From assembly GCF_001999335.1 (NCBI RefSeq), contig NZ_MLHS01000011.1:1-64000 (forward strand): 64,000 nucleotides of DNA. Reading direction: 5' to 3'. This document shows positions 39,808 to 50,400 of the stretch, in pieces. Origin of the DNA: Rodentibacter sp. Ppn85. Lineage in GTDB: Bacteria; Pseudomonadota; Gammaproteobacteria; Enterobacterales; Pasteurellaceae. The notes beneath the pieces are model-generated. The model saw nothing but the letters and a program-made list of their open reading frames with translations, made no database searches and had not been told where the DNA came from. A program made the translations under genes and the position numbers. Positions within the stretch are counted from its first letter, which is position 1; each line of letters opens with the position of its first letter.

Positions 39808-41127
39808 CTAATATTGATATTGAACGGAAAGGATACCGGGTAAGCCTCCCACCCCAATACTACCGGCTAACACGCCGGATAAACCGCAGATTAATCCTGC
39901 TACGGCTGCTCCAATCATTGCGCATAGCATTGGAAAGCGATATTTGAGATTAATCCCATACATTGCGGGCTCGGTAACGCCGAGATAAGCGGAAAGAGCG
40001 GCAGGAGTCGCCACTTCGCGAGATTGCGCGCTTTTGTTCACATAGAGAATACCGACTACCGCAGAGGCCTGTGCGATATTGGATAAAGCGATGATTGGCC
40101 ACACCGGCGTACCGCCGATACTTTGGATCATCTGCATATCAATCGCGAGTGAGGTTTGATGCACGCCGGTGACCACAAGCAGTGCATAGAGAAAATCGAA
40201 CAACGCCGCACCGATTGGGGCAAAATCTCCCGTCAAGGCATGTTTCACGACAAAGGCGACGCCATTACCGATTTCACGACCGATAGGCCCGATAATGCTA
40301 TGGGCTAGGAATACGGCAAGGATAATGGATATGACAGGTACAAGGATGAGATTTAAGAAATCAGGTACGATTTTTGTCATAAAACGCTCGATGTAAGAGA
40401 GCATTAAACCTGCCATAATTGCCAGAATCACTTGTGCTTGGTAGCCCACTTTTTCAATACTGAACCAACCAAAATCCCACGCTTCCGGCAATTGTGAACC
40501 GAGTGCATAAGAGTTCATGAGTTGTGAGGAAACAAGGGTAATTCCAAGTATGATACCTAAAATAGGCGAAGTACCCATTTTACGGGCGATAGACCAACAA
40601 ATCCCCACGGGTAAGAAATGGAAAATGGCTTCGCCAATTAGCCATAAGAAACTGTACATACTGTTCCAGAACGGGCTGATTTGGGTCAATGTCTTGCCAT
40701 CGAACATAGCAATATCGCCAATGACATTACGGAAACCGAGAATCAAACCACCGCTAATTAATGCAGGTAGAAGTGGAATAAAAATATCCGCCATGTGTGA
40801 AATTAGGCTTTCATACCATTTTTGATTTTGACGTGCCGCAGCTTTCACTTGCTCTTTATCTACGCTCGCTAAGCCCGTTTTATTTAATAAAATTTTATAA
40901 TAGTCAGCCACTTCCTGACCGATCACAACTTGGTATTGCCCGCCGGTCGAGAAATTTGCTTTGACCATCGGCAAGCTTTCGATCGCCTTGGCATCAACTT
41001 TACTTTCATCGTTTAATACAAAACGTAAACGGGTAATGCAGTGTGTCACTGTTGCGATATTTTCACGTCCGCCAATTGCTGCGATCAGCTTATCCACATT
41101 TTGAGGATCAATTTTCTGCTTAGCCAT
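39808..41127 (-). CDS. treB: PTS trehalose-specific EIIBC component, truncated by a nonsense codon
   Basis: A 439-residue permease that imports trehalose with phosphorylation to trehalose-6-phosphate. The IIB domain (residues 1-80) has the phosphocysteine motif ATVTHCITRLRF; the IIC domain follows with about ten membrane segments. The frame ends ILSVQYQY-TAG where E. coli TreB has a tryptophan (SYW), so a TGG-to-TAG change would explain it, and the reading continues in frame for 31 more codons. Loss of the last helix may impair transport. A real suppressible stop, a strain-specific mutation or a sequencing error are all possible. Upstream lie TreR and CRP sites. Confidence 0.88.
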   Translation of the reverse strand: MAKQKIDPQNVDKLIAAIGGRENIATVTHCITRLRFVLNDESKVDAKAIESLPMVKANFSTGGQYQVVIGQEVADYYKILLNKTGLASVDKEQVKAAARQNQKWYESLISHMADIFIPLLPALISGGLILGFRNVIGDIAMFDGKTLTQISPFWNSMYSFLWLIGEAIFHFLPVGICWSIARKMGTSPILGIILGITLVSSQLMNSYALGSQLPEAWDFGWFSIEKVGYQAQVILAIMAGLMLSYIERFMTKIVPDFLNLILVPVISIILAVFLAHSIIGPIGREIGNGVAFVVKHALTGDFAPIGAALFDFLYALLVVTGVHQTSLAIDMQMIQSIGGTPVWPIIALSNIAQASAVVGILYVNKSAQSREVATPAALSAYLGVTEPAMYGINLKYRFPMLCAMIGAAVAGLICGLSGVLAGSIGVGGLPGILSVQYQY

Positions 41128-41192
41128 AAAAAACCTTTTTAGTATAAAAATTAAACCGCTGGGAATTATACGCTTTAGCTTTATAAAGTAAA

Positions 41193-41206
41193 TGGGAACG
41201 TTCCCA
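41193..41206. promoter_or_regulatory. TreR operator upstream of treB
   Basis: TGGGAACGTTCCCA is a perfect 14-bp palindrome of the LacI-family type, 66 bp upstream of the treB start. It matches the GGGAACGTTCCC core expected for the trehalose repressor. Confidence 0.82.
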
Positions 41207-41230
41207 ATTTAAGTGGGATTATATTGGAAA

Positions 41231-41246
41231 TGTGATAAAGATCACA
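41231..41246. promoter_or_regulatory. CRP-binding site upstream of treB
   Basis: TGTGATAAAGATCACA matches the CRP consensus TGTGA-N6-TCACA fully. It lies 25 bp upstream of the TreR operator relative to treB transcription, the expected activator-then-operator order. The gap to treR also contains a USS. Confidence 0.82.
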
Positions 41247-41301
41247 AAATTGAAAGCGTTAAGTGCGGTTATTTTTTGCGTTGTTTTCAGCAATCATACT
41301 T

Positions 41302-42243
41302 TTACAACAAATGAAAGGAGACCAGCCGCTGTTCTACGGTTTTGTTTCCGTGAATTTGTGCCAGTAACAATTCCACCGCCCAACTACCTGCTTGCTCATA
41401 GCCAAAATCAAGGTTGAGGAGATTTGGTACGAAATGTTCTAGAAGAGGATTCTGCCCAATATAAGCAAGGGGAAGAATTTGTTGGCGTTCCTGCAGATAT
41501 TTCACTGCACCGATGGCAAGGCTTGTGGTGGCGCATAGCACTGCATCGAGCGGTTGGGTAAGTTTCGCACAATGATGATAGCCTGCTTCAATATCAAGCT
41601 CGGTCAGTGCAAAATTTGGCGTAAGTTGATGCCGCCGACAGAAATCTAAGTAACTTTGTGTGCGTAATCGTCCCGTAGTTTCATCTTGATCATGTATGCC
41701 GAGATAGCCAATGTGTCGGTATCCTTGGGTATAGAGTTTATCCATGAGGGCGTTAATCGCGTTTTGATCATCATAATGAACGCAAGAAATATCCTTAAAA
41801 TAACGGGCAATAACAACAATATTTCCCCGCCATTGCTGCAATATTTGTTCGGAAAGAGGAGAAAATCCGAATACAATGACACTATCTACTTGGCGTTGTT
41901 TGAATAAATTGAGATGGCGGGCAACTTGTCTTTCATCGAACTGGCTTTCAACAATGATCGGCGTAATTTTTTGGCGGTAAAGTGCGGTCAAAATTGCTCG
42001 TAATGTTTGGGATTCACCGCTTGAATTGAGTTTCGAGACAATAATCCCGACTACGGGTTCTTGTGCACCACGCATAGCCCGAGCGGAGCGGTTTGGGTTG
42101 AAACCAACGGAATCGATGACTCTTTGGACTTTTTGTCTTGTGGTTTCGCTGACTTTAGGATCATGATTTAATACTCGTGAAACGGTCGATTTCCCGACTT
42201 GGCAAAGTTTTGCAATATCCTTAATCGTGTAATTTTTTTCCAT
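41302..42243 (-). CDS. treR: Trehalose operon repressor (LacI family)
   Basis: A 313-residue LacI-type repressor. The N-terminal helix-turn-helix and hinge (TIKDIAKLCQVGKSTVSRVLNHDPKVSETTRQKVQRVI...FNPNRSARAMRG) cover residues 5-61, followed by a periplasmic-binding-protein-like sensor. Length and context match E. coli TreR (315), which senses trehalose-6-phosphate. It is the first gene of treR-treB-bla-treC, all on the minus strand, with operator and CRP sites just downstream of it. It starts 7 bp after the end of rsmC. Confidence 0.9.
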   Translation of the reverse strand: MEKNYTIKDIAKLCQVGKSTVSRVLNHDPKVSETTRQKVQRVIDSVGFNPNRSARAMRGAQEPVVGIIVSKLNSSGESQTLRAILTALYRQKITPIIVESQFDERQVARHLNLFKQRQVDSVIVFGFSPLSEQILQQWRGNIVVIARYFKDISCVHYDDQNAINALMDKLYTQGYRHIGYLGIHDQDETTGRLRTQSYLDFCRRHQLTPNFALTELDIEAGYHHCAKLTQPLDAVLCATTSLAIGAVKYLQERQQILPLAYIGQNPLLEHFVPNLLNLDFGYEQAGSWAVELLLAQIHGNKTVEQRLVSFHLL

Positions 42244-42249
42244 CTCGGG

Positions 42250-43242
42250 TTAATTTTTTACGGAGTAAACTTTAAATTTTGAAGTTTGAGCCAATACTTC
42301 AAACTCCCCAAAATATTGTTGTAATAAAGCGGGATAAGGCAGGAAAGCATTAGCCACAATGCGCAATTCGCCTCCTTGATTTAAATGTCGTTTAGCTTGA
42401 GTAATTAGTGTTTTTACCGCTTGATAAGCCGTATCAATACCATCGTGGAAGGGAGGATTGGAAATGATTAAGTCAAATTTTCCTTCAATATCAGAGAAAA
42501 CATCGCTAGCAAACACTTCGGCTTCTAACTGATTTTCTAAGAGCGTTTTGCGGGCTGATTCCAAAGCCATAGCATGAATATCAGTCATCGTGACATTTGA
42601 TTTCGGGTTGATTTTTTTTATCATTGAGCCGATTACACCGGCTCCGCAGCCGAGGTCAAGCACCTTACTTTTAATAGCGCGGTTGAGAGTAGAAAGTAAA
42701 AGTGCCGTACCTACATCTAATTCATTTGCACTGAACACGCCCGGTAAACTATGGATTGTTAAGCCGTTGAGTTGGGGATGTTGATAGGTTTTCCAAAAAT
42801 TATTGAGGGAAAAGTGCGGTCGTTTTTTCAGGGAAAAATGGTATAAGCCGCAACGGCGGGCGGAGTCAATTTTAGCAATATCACCAAATGGCGAGAGGAT
42901 TTTTTCTGCCGAACGTACACCGCAACGATTTTCACCGATGATGAGAATTTCTTGTCCGTCTTGCGCATTGGCAAGGAGTTGCATCAGTTGGAATTGTACT
43001 TCTTGCTTATTTTTTGTCCAATAATAAACAATGAGATCCGCCTCACCTTGAAATTCAATTGAAAAATTGACCGCACTTTGGGTGCGGGCGTAATCAAAAT
43101 AGCAGCTCCAAACCTGAACGGATTGGCAATACTTTGCCAATTTTTGTGGAAATTGATCCTCAATGCCACCGGTAAGTAGCACGGATTTACGGTAAAAAAG
43201 GGGAAGATGGCGTTCTAAAACTTCAGTTTCAAGGGACATCAC
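42250..43242 (-). CDS. rsmC: 16S rRNA (guanine(1207)-N(2))-methyltransferase
   Basis: A 330-residue tandem methyltransferase-fold protein that methylates G1207 of 16S rRNA. The inactive N-terminal domain leads to the catalytic C-terminal domain with VLDLGCGAGVIGSMI (residues about 196-210), the DIHAMALESARKTL acidic loop and the NPPFHDGI motif for base methylation (about 258-265). It is divergent from the lipoprotein-holD-rimI group. Confidence 0.92.
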   Translation of the reverse strand: MMSLETEVLERHLPLFYRKSVLLTGGIEDQFPQKLAKYCQSVQVWSCYFDYARTQSAVNFSIEFQGEADLIVYYWTKNKQEVQFQLMQLLANAQDGQEILIIGENRCGVRSAEKILSPFGDIAKIDSARRCGLYHFSLKKRPHFSLNNFWKTYQHPQLNGLTIHSLPGVFSANELDVGTALLLSTLNRAIKSKVLDLGCGAGVIGSMIKKINPKSNVTMTDIHAMALESARKTLLENQLEAEVFASDVFSDIEGKFDLIISNPPFHDGIDTAYQAVKTLITQAKRHLNQGGELRIVANAFLPYPALLQQYFGEFEVLAQTSKFKVYSVKN

Positions 43243-43353
43243 GCTTTGAATCCTGTGGATTATTAGTTAAAATTAGGCGTTATTCTAGCAAAGATAACGC
43301 TAATAAAACATTTTTCATTAGTGTTATAGCCAATTTATTATAAGGAATTTTTT

Positions 43354-43932
43354 ATGAAAAAAATCGTACTCGCGGCAACAGTGGCTGCTTTATTATCAGG
43401 TTGTCAATTAATTGAACAGATACAAGGTAAAGCTCAAGCCCCTTCTAAAGTTGAAGCGACACCCGAGCAGGTTGAGATATTCAAAAAATTAGATGAACAG
43501 TTTGAGCGTGTCAAAAAAACCGGTACTGAAATTGAATTTAATGGTGAAAAATATGTGAAACAAACGAGAGCGGTAAAAGGCGATGATCCTCGTTTTATTA
43601 GCTTAGCAGTGAGTTTAGACCGTTCAAATCGTAAATCGGTAACCAGTGAAACTTTTTATCTAAAAGATCTCTCCCATGTATCGACTTTGATGGCAAAATA
43701 TTGGGATTCCAATAAAAAAGTATGTGATTTGCAAACATTAAACTATGCAAGCACTTCTTACTATGCATGTGATGGCAATAATTTTCAGCGTTTCATCGCC
43801 GTAGTACATAAAGAAAAAAATATTCTGTCGTTTCGTAGCCTAAAAACCTATCAGCAAAAACCAACGGAAGCGGAAGAAAATTCAATTGTTAAGAGCTTAA
43901 TGAGTTATCCGTTTGATACAATTTCCCGTTAA
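43354..43932 (+). CDS. Hypothetical lipoprotein
   Basis: A 192-residue protein with a type II signal peptide: basic start MKKIVLAAT and lipobox LLSGC with the lipidated Cys at residue 17. The mature part is hydrophilic, with two further Cys pairs (VCDLQ...YYACDGN). No domain is recognised. It sits between rsmC and holD, which are neighbours in H. influenzae, so it is an inserted or lineage-specific gene, 8 bp before holD. Anchoring to the inner or outer membrane cannot be decided; Gln follows the Cys, which favours the outer membrane. Confidence 0.72.
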   Translation: MKKIVLAATVAALLSGCQLIEQIQGKAQAPSKVEATPEQVEIFKKLDEQFERVKKTGTEIEFNGEKYVKQTRAVKGDDPRFISLAVSLDRSNRKSVTSETFYLKDLSHVSTLMAKYWDSNKKVCDLQTLNYASTSYYACDGNNFQRFIAVVHKEKNILSFRSLKTYQQKPTEAEENSIVKSLMSYPFDTISR

Positions 43933-43940
43933 TTAAAAAG

Positions 43941-44345
43941 ATGGAAAGACGCAATCTTCTTTTAAAAGAAATGGGGATAACTCAATGGAAACTTCATCGT
44001 CCCGAGATATTTCAAGGGGCGGTGGGAATTACTGTGGCGGAACATATTCGTTTTGTGGTGGTATCCGATGAAAATTTGAGTACGTTTCCTTTATTTGACG
44101 ATGTGTTAATGAGTCTTGAATTAAAGCAAGAAGATTGCCTATGTTTGAATTATGAGCAAGTTCAACATCTTGAGTTAAACCATTCCGTACGCTATTGGTT
44201 ACTTGCTGAAAATACGGAGAAAATTGACCGCACTTTACCTTATTGCTTGCATGCTGAACGCATCTACCGCTCACCGGAGTATCAGGATTTTCAATCCTCC
44301 CCTTCCGCTAAACGGGAACTTTGGCAACAAATTCAACAAGTTTAA
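43941..44345 (+). CDS. holD: DNA polymerase III psi subunit
   Basis: A 134-residue clamp-loader accessory protein linking chi and the gamma complex to single-stranded-binding protein. It begins RRNLLLKEMGITQWKLHRPEIFQG, matching HolD, where this N-terminal helix contacts the clamp loader. It lies immediately before rimI, the same order as E. coli holD-rimI and H. influenzae HI0011-HI0010. Confidence 0.9.
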   Translation: MERRNLLLKEMGITQWKLHRPEIFQGAVGITVAEHIRFVVVSDENLSTFPLFDDVLMSLELKQEDCLCLNYEQVQHLELNHSVRYWLLAENTEKIDRTLPYCLHAERIYRSPEYQDFQSSPSAKRELWQQIQQV

Positions 44346-44349
44346 TTAT

Positions 44350-44790
44350 ATGCCTCAAATTTTTACTATTGAAGAACGCGATTTTGAACGTTTGTACGAG
44401 ATTGAACAACAAGCGCATTTAGTGCCCTGGTCTTTCGGGACGCTAAAAAATAATCAAGGCGAGCGGTATTTGAATCTGAAATTGGTTAAAGATAATCGAA
44501 TTATCGGATTTGCCATTTGCCAAAGCGTATTGGATGAGGCAACATTGTTTAACATCGCTGTTGAGCCTGCTATGCAAGAGAAGGGATTAGGCACATTCCT
44601 TTTGAAGGAATTAATGGAACGGCTTAAAGCGCAAGGCGTTCAAACCCTATGGCTTGAAGTGAGGGAATCTAATCCGGCTCGTTGGTTATATGAAAAACAA
44701 GGATTTAATGAGGTGGATATTCGTAAAAATTACTATCCTCTGCCTGATGGCGGAAGGGAAAATGCCGTTGTGATGGCGTGTTATTTGTAA
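44350..44790 (+). CDS. rimI: Ribosomal protein S18-alanine N-acetyltransferase
   Basis: A 146-residue GNAT enzyme that acetylates the N-terminal alanine of ribosomal protein S18. The acetyl-CoA motif NIAVEPAMQEKGLGTFLL is around residues 66-83, followed by WLEVRESNPARWLYEKQGFNEVDIRKNYYP, characteristic of RimI. ATG 44350 is 4 bp after the holD stop. The frame is open upstream to 44203 inside holD, but those residues do not belong to the family. Confidence 0.92.
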   Translation: MPQIFTIEERDFERLYEIEQQAHLVPWSFGTLKNNQGERYLNLKLVKDNRIIGFAICQSVLDEATLFNIAVEPAMQEKGLGTFLLKELMERLKAQGVQTLWLEVRESNPARWLYEKQGFNEVDIRKNYYPLPDGGRENAVVMACYL

Positions 44791-44795
44791 AAATG

Positions 44796-44830
44796 CGGTC
44801 GTTATCAAGGAAATAACGACCGTTTTTTTT
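44796..44830. terminator. Terminator between rimI and fdhE
   Basis: CGGTCGTTAT and ATAACGACCG form a 10-bp perfect stem followed by a run of eight T on the plus strand. It ends the holD-rimI operon and may also serve the convergent fdhE. Confidence 0.88.
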
Positions 44831-44831
44831 G

Positions 44832-45743
44832 CTAAGTTTCTTGCGGTGGAAAGAGAAATGGATTAAGTCCGCTACGGGAAAAACCTTTTTCTTCCATTTC
44901 TACGTCTAAGAAAATAGAGGCTAAATCATCGGCGACCGATTCTACATTAGGATCTTTTTCTTGGAACATCATTTTCAAATAACTTTCGCAACTGCCACAG
45001 GTTTCTGCACGAATTAAAGCTAGTTCTTCATTTAACGACCACATTTCCAATTTATCGTGTCCATTACAATTAGTGCATTGGGCGCGTACAAGATTCCATT
45101 CGCTTTCACATAAGGCACAGTGTAGATAACGTAAGCCTTGTGATGAGCCAATGTGGATCATACTGGATACCGGCGCAGATCCGCAAACAGGGCAATAGTG
45201 GATATTTTCCGTATTTTCCAAACGGCTTGCGTGAGGAATTTGTTGGGCTAATTGTAACCAATAAAGAGAAAGTGCCGCCCAAATAAAAACGGCTTTGTCG
45301 CTACTGACTAAATTAAATTCTTCCGCTAACAGCTGAACCGCCATCTGTTCTAGTTCCGCTGTGCCGGCTTTTTCCAGGGATTCAATGGTTGCGATAACTT
45401 GTTCGTTTGCTTTGGGTTTTATCTCATGCAAGATTTCGCTGAGATATTCACGCCAGATGTGATTACGTTTGAAAGTTCTTGCATTAAGTGGCTTGACTCC
45501 GATTAGATGTTCTAAGTTTTGTTTTTCAAGCGGATTTTTTTCTAATGTATTTAGTTGACTTTCAACTATGTCTGCCGCAAAAAGTAAATAATCAGCAAGC
45601 GGGTGTTCTTTTGCCAATTCTCTTAAACGTTTGGCTCTGCGCTGATAAAGATTTTTAGGGTTGGCAAATAGCACGGCAGGTGTTTCGTAAGAATTTGTTT
45701 TTTGTTGCTTAATTTCGGATTCTGATAGGATTTTGATACTCAT
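44832..45743 (-). CDS. fdhE: Formate dehydrogenase accessory protein FdhE
   Basis: A 303-residue cytoplasmic maturation factor for Tat-exported formate dehydrogenase. It has four rubredoxin-like cysteine pairs in the C-terminal half: [24 protein letters not shown] and CGSCESY (residues about 180-265). It follows the formate dehydrogenase genes on the minus strand, as in H. influenzae (HI0009), but is separated from them by a USS-pair hairpin. Confidence 0.93.
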   Translation of the reverse strand: MSIKILSESEIKQQKTNSYETPAVLFANPKNLYQRRAKRLRELAKEHPLADYLLFAADIVESQLNTLEKNPLEKQNLEHLIGVKPLNARTFKRNHIWREYLSEILHEIKPKANEQVIATIESLEKAGTAELEQMAVQLLAEEFNLVSSDKAVFIWAALSLYWLQLAQQIPHASRLENTENIHYCPVCGSAPVSSMIHIGSSQGLRYLHCALCESEWNLVRAQCTNCNGHDKLEMWSLNEELALIRAETCGSCESYLKMMFQEKDPNVESVADDLASIFLDVEMEEKGFSRSGLNPFLFPPQET

Positions 45744-45760
45744 AATGCCTCTTCAATAAT

Positions 45761-45791
45761 AAAAAGTGCGGTCATTTTTAACCGCACTTTT
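45761..45791. terminator. USS-pair hairpin between fdnI and fdhE
   Basis: AAAAGTGCGGT and ACCGCACTTTT face each other across CATTTTTA, with A/T-runs on both sides. It could reduce readthrough from fdnI into fdhE. Confidence 0.75.
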
Positions 45792-45807
45792 GAAGTTAGT
45801 TTTAGAC

Positions 45808-46518
45808 TTAGTCCGCAATACCTTTAAATAAGGCTTTAGGTTTTTCACCTCTTATTTTACGTTCTCTGTCTTTTTCCAGCTCAGGTAGTATTTCTTCACG
45901 ATACCAACGAGGGTGATGTTTTTTCGCCCAACGAACGGTTACCCAACCTTCCACAATACCGCGAATCGATCCTTTTACCCAAAACGCCATGTATATATGT
46001 ACCATAATGCCTGTAAATAGCATAAAAGCACTGGCTGAGTGGAGAAGAATCGCAATTCTTAATACCGGAATTGAGAAGTAGTGAGAAAAGTATTGACGCC
46101 ACATAATGATGCCGGAAACTAACAAGGTAAACATTGCCAAGATCAATGTCCAAAACAACATTTTTTGCCCAAGATTATATTTTCCGTTATCCGATACTGC
46201 GTGTTCATTACCTTTTAATACTTCCGTAATACCTTTTAACCAACGAATGTCATTTTTCTCCGGAACATTGTGATGCCAATATAATGAACATAGTAAAATA
46301 AAGGCAATAAACATTAAAATCCCGGTGAAAGGATGAATCGCTCGAGCAAGTTGCGGGGTACCTAAAATTTCAGTTAACCAAGCAAAATCAGGGAAGAAAA
46401 AGGCTACACCGGTAAACATAGTCAGGAAGAATGAAATGACTAAAAACCAGTGACTTAAACGAGCAGGAATTCGATGACGAACGATACGAGTATCGTTAGT
46501 AATTTCAAATTTACTCAT
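45808..46518 (-). CDS. fdnI: Formate dehydrogenase-N cytochrome b556 (gamma) subunit
   Basis: A 236-residue inner-membrane di-haem cytochrome b that passes electrons from the FeS subunit to quinone. Four membrane segments carry likely haem-ligand His residues ([51 protein letters not shown]). Start 46518 ([24 protein letters not shown]) has GAGGAAAAG just upstream and overlaps the end of fdxH by 8 bp. An open frame to 46587 lies inside fdxH and is rejected. H. influenzae calls this gene fdxI. Confidence 0.92.
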   Translation of the reverse strand: MSKFEITNDTRIVRHRIPARLSHWFLVISFFLTMFTGVAFFFPDFAWLTEILGTPQLARAIHPFTGILMFIAFILLCSLYWHHNVPEKNDIRWLKGITEVLKGNEHAVSDNGKYNLGQKMLFWTLILAMFTLLVSGIIMWRQYFSHYFSIPVLRIAILLHSASAFMLFTGIMVHIYMAFWVKGSIRGIVEGWVTVRWAKKHHPRWYREEILPELEKDRERKIRGEKPKALFKGIAD

Positions 46519-47434
46519 CTTCTTTTCCTCCGTGTTTATCTTCGTTCTCAAATTTTTCATGGTGATCTTCGACATCAGTTTCAACATTTGGACCGACGGT
46601 TAAGTAATGGCCAAGCTCAGCTAAGGCCAAGCCGCCCATTGCCACAGCCGCAACCGGTTTTAACACATCTTTCCATAAGGTGATACTGAGGTCGATTTGC
46701 GGATCTTTCGGGAGACCGTTGTAAAGTTCAGGCTTGTCTGCATGGTGTAGAACGTACATCACGTGTGTGCCACCCACACCTGGTGGATCATAAAGCCCTG
46801 CATTTTCATAGCCTCGGGATTTCAGATCGGCAACGCGTTGTTCCGCATAGATTTTCATTTCTTCTTTTGAACCGAAACGAATAGCACCTGTAGGACAGGT
46901 TTTGACACAAGCCGGCTCTTGACCGACAGAAACGCGATCGACGCAAAGAGTACATTTGTATACGCGATTGTCATCCGGATTCATTCGAGGAATGTTGAAA
47001 GGACAGCCGGCAATACAGTAACCGCAACCGATACATTTATCGGATTGGAAATCAACGATACCGTTTTTGTATTGGATAATTGCACCCGGTGCAGGACAGG
47101 CTTTTAAACAACCCGGTTCCGAGCAGTGCATACAACCGTCTTTACGAATTAACCATTCTAAACGATCGTTTTCTTCCACTTCATTAAAACGCATGACTGT
47201 CCAAGCTTTGGCATTAAGATCAACGGGATTGTCATAAACGCCTACGCATTGTGCATTAACATCGGAGCGGATGTCATTCCACTCCGAGCAGCCCACCTGG
47301 CAGGCTTTACAGCCGATACAGGTGGAAACATCAATCAGTTTTGCCACTTCCACTTTATGATCTCGTGCCTGTGGTGCAGGAGTGAGCCCAGAGGTGGCGG
47401 AGATCTTAATAATATCTTGAGATTGTACACTCAT
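46511..47434 (-). CDS. fdxH: Formate dehydrogenase-N iron-sulfur (beta) subunit
   Basis: A 307-residue subunit with four ferredoxin-type [4Fe-4S] motifs: [11 protein letters not shown] (residues about 39-49), [27 protein letters not shown] and CTLCVDRV...CVKTCP. A C-terminal membrane anchor helix ([24 protein letters not shown], about 262-285) follows, then a charged tail. It relays electrons from FdnG to FdnI. It starts 3 bp after the fdnG stop. Confidence 0.94.
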   Translation of the reverse strand: MSVQSQDIIKISATSGLTPAPQARDHKVEVAKLIDVSTCIGCKACQVGCSEWNDIRSDVNAQCVGVYDNPVDLNAKAWTVMRFNEVEENDRLEWLIRKDGCMHCSEPGCLKACPAPGAIIQYKNGIVDFQSDKCIGCGYCIAGCPFNIPRMNPDDNRVYKCTLCVDRVSVGQEPACVKTCPTGAIRFGSKEEMKIYAEQRVADLKSRGYENAGLYDPPGVGGTHVMYVLHHADKPELYNGLPKDPQIDLSITLWKDVLKPVAAVAMGGLALAELGHYLTVGPNVETDVEDHHEKFENEDKHGGKEDE

Positions 47435-47437
47435 CGT

Positions 47438-50400
47438 TTATGCCTCCGCTTTCTCAATGTTTACCAAGAATGTTTTGTATTCCGGTGTTTGTGTATTGGC
47501 TTCACCCCAAGACGGCGTGAGAACGTTGGTGGAGAATCCACGATTTCCTTTACCGTTCAAGGCTTTCATATTCCAGTGAATCGGAATGCCCACGTGATGA
47601 ACGGTTTTACCGTCAACTTCCAATTCTTTTAAGCGTTTGGTGACAACGGCAACAGCTTTGATATAGCCACGTTTTGAGGTAATTTTCACCATATCGCCTT
47701 TTTGGATACCTTTTTCTGCAGCCAATTTTTCCCCTATTTCCACAAATTGTTGTGGTTGGGCAATAATATTAAGCGCAGACTGTGCGGTCCAACTATGGAA
47801 ATGCTCGGTTAAACGATAAGTAGTTGCGACAAATGGGAACTCTTTATTTGAACCGATAAATTCACGGTCTTCTTTGTAAATCCGCACGGTTGGATCGGTC
47901 ACTACATTTGGATGGAGCGGGTTTGTATCAATCGGGCTTTCAACCGGCTCATAATGCTCAGGCATTGGGCCGTTATTGATTTTATCGACGGCAAATAAGC
48001 GACCCACACCTTCGGCGGACATAATAAACGGACCTGCCTCAGAACCCGGCGGTTGAGTACCATAGTCGGCAATGTCAAACCAGTTCCAGTTTTTACCGTT
48101 CCATTTGATTAGCTGACGATGTTTATCCCATGGTTTACCGTTAATATCTAAGGAAGCACGGCTATAAAGCACACGACGGTTTGCCGGCCAAGCGAATCCC
48201 CAACCTACCGTACAGCCTAATCCGGATGGATCCGAATTATCTCGATTAGCGGTTTGGTTACCTTTTTCCGTCCATTGACCCACATATAACCAGTTACCTG
48301 ATGCGGTGTTGCCATCATCACGTAAGTGAGCGAATCCATTGAGTAATTGACCTTTTTTATACATCAGGTTGCCATTTGAATCATAAAGATCTTCAAGAGC
48401 ATAGCCATTTAATTCTTTCGCTAATTCTTCCGCACTTGGAGAGTGTGGTTGCGCATAATTCCATGTCATTGCTTCAAAAGATTCAATACCACGACCGCCT
48501 TCTTTTTTATAGAGTTCGTGCATTTCTTCACGAATCATCGAAAGAATATCCACATCCGGTAATGCTTCGCCCGGTTGATCACAACCTTTCCAGTGCCATT
48601 GTGCCCAACGCCCGGAGTTGGCGATTGAACCGTCTTCTTCCGCAAAACAAGTCGTCGGTAGACGGAACACTTCCGTCTGAATGTCCGCAGGATTAACATT
48701 GTTTGATTCGCCAAAGTTTTTCCAGAATTCAGAACTTTCGGTTTGAAGCGGATCAAGCACGATTAAGAATTTTAATTTGCTCATACCGGCAAGGGTTTTA
48801 TTCTTATTCGGTAACGAGTTCAATACGTTGAAGCCTTGTAAAATCCAACCGTGTAGTTGACCGTCATTCATTAATTTCACATGAGTGATAGGGTCGTAAA
48901 ATCGATCTGTTTTTGGTAAAAAATCAAATCCCCAACCGTTTTCTTTGGTTGCATTATCACCATAAAACGTTTTCATCATACTCACAAAGAATTTCGACGT
49001 ATTACGATAATAGTTGATTTGACCCGGAACGATGTCTTTTGGCGTAATGGCATTGATATATTGCTCGTAAGAGGAGTCTTTATCGTTTGGTAAACGCATA
49101 TAGCCAGGTAGGGAAGTCGGTAACAATCCCATATCTGTCGTACCTTGCACGTTTGAGTGTCCGCGTAATGCGTTAATGCCACCACCCGGCATCCCCATAT
49201 TACCTAATAGTAATTGAATCATTGCCATCGAACGGATATTTTGTGTACCGATAGTATGTTCTGTAAAACCTAGCGCATATAAATGCGTCATTGTTTTATT
49301 TGGTTTTGAGGTTTCACCGATTTCCTCACAGATCTGTAAGAATAATTTTTGTTTTACGCCGGTTACACGCTCGACCATTTCAGGTGTGTAGCGAGAAACG
49401 TGTTCTTTTAATACATTAATCACACAACGTGGATGTTGTAATGTCATATCACGTTTAGCCTGACCATTTTCATCAAACTGGTAATTCCATGTTGATTTGT
49501 CATAACTACGTTTATTTGCGTCGTAACCTGAGAATAGCCCGTCTTCAAATTTAAAGCCTTCATTGACTAAGAAAGAGGCGTTCGTGTAGTGTTTAACATA
49601 TTCGTGCTGAATCTTATCGTTTTCCAATAGGTAACGAATCACGCCCATTAAGAACGCAATATCGGAACCGGAACGAATCGGAGCATGAAGATCGGCGACA
49701 GAAGCCGTACGGTTAAAGCGTGGATCGACGACGATGATTTTTGCACCGTTTTTCTTTGCTTCAATCGCCCAACGGAAGCCAACAGGGTGGGCTTCGGCAG
49801 GGTTACCGCCTTGAACGATGATTAAATCGGCATTTTTGATGTCAACCCAGTTGTTTGTCATGGCACCGCGACCAAATGATGGAGCAAGACTTGCTACCGT
49901 TGGTCCGTGTCAAGTATTCGCTTGGTTACATACGGGTACCATGCCGAGCATTCGAATCCATTTTTGCGTAAGTAACGCTGCTTCATTGCTCATTGCGGAG
50001 GCAGTCATGATCCCCGTGGTTGACCAACGGTTTACGGTTTTCCCGGTTGCATCGGTTTCTACAAAATTGGCATCGCGATCATCTTTCATTAAGCGGGCAA
50101 TACGTTTGATTGCGTCCTGCCAAGAAAGACGTTCCCATTTGTCGGAACCCGGTGCACGATATTGAGGATATAAAGAACGGCTTTCACTATTTATGTAATC
50201 AAGTGCTCCGGCACCTTTTGGACAGAGTGCGCCACGGCTGATAGGGTGGTCTGGATCACCCTCAAGGTGAAATAATTTTGAACGAGTATTTGTACCTGTG
50301 TAACTGCTTAAGCCCGTATTAGGTTTGCCTGTACTATAAAGCAACATACCGCAACTGACGGCACAATATGTACAAGTGTTACGGGATTCATAGGCGCGTA

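Noticed and set aside
44203-44349. Upstream extension of rimI
   Set aside because: It lies inside holD in another frame and does not resemble RimI; the start at 44350 directly follows holD.
49910-49912. Stop codon splitting the formate dehydrogenase alpha subunit into two genes or a pseudogene
   Set aside because: The codon is UGA in the conserved selenocysteine context, and the frame is open on both sides with a SECIS-like hairpin.
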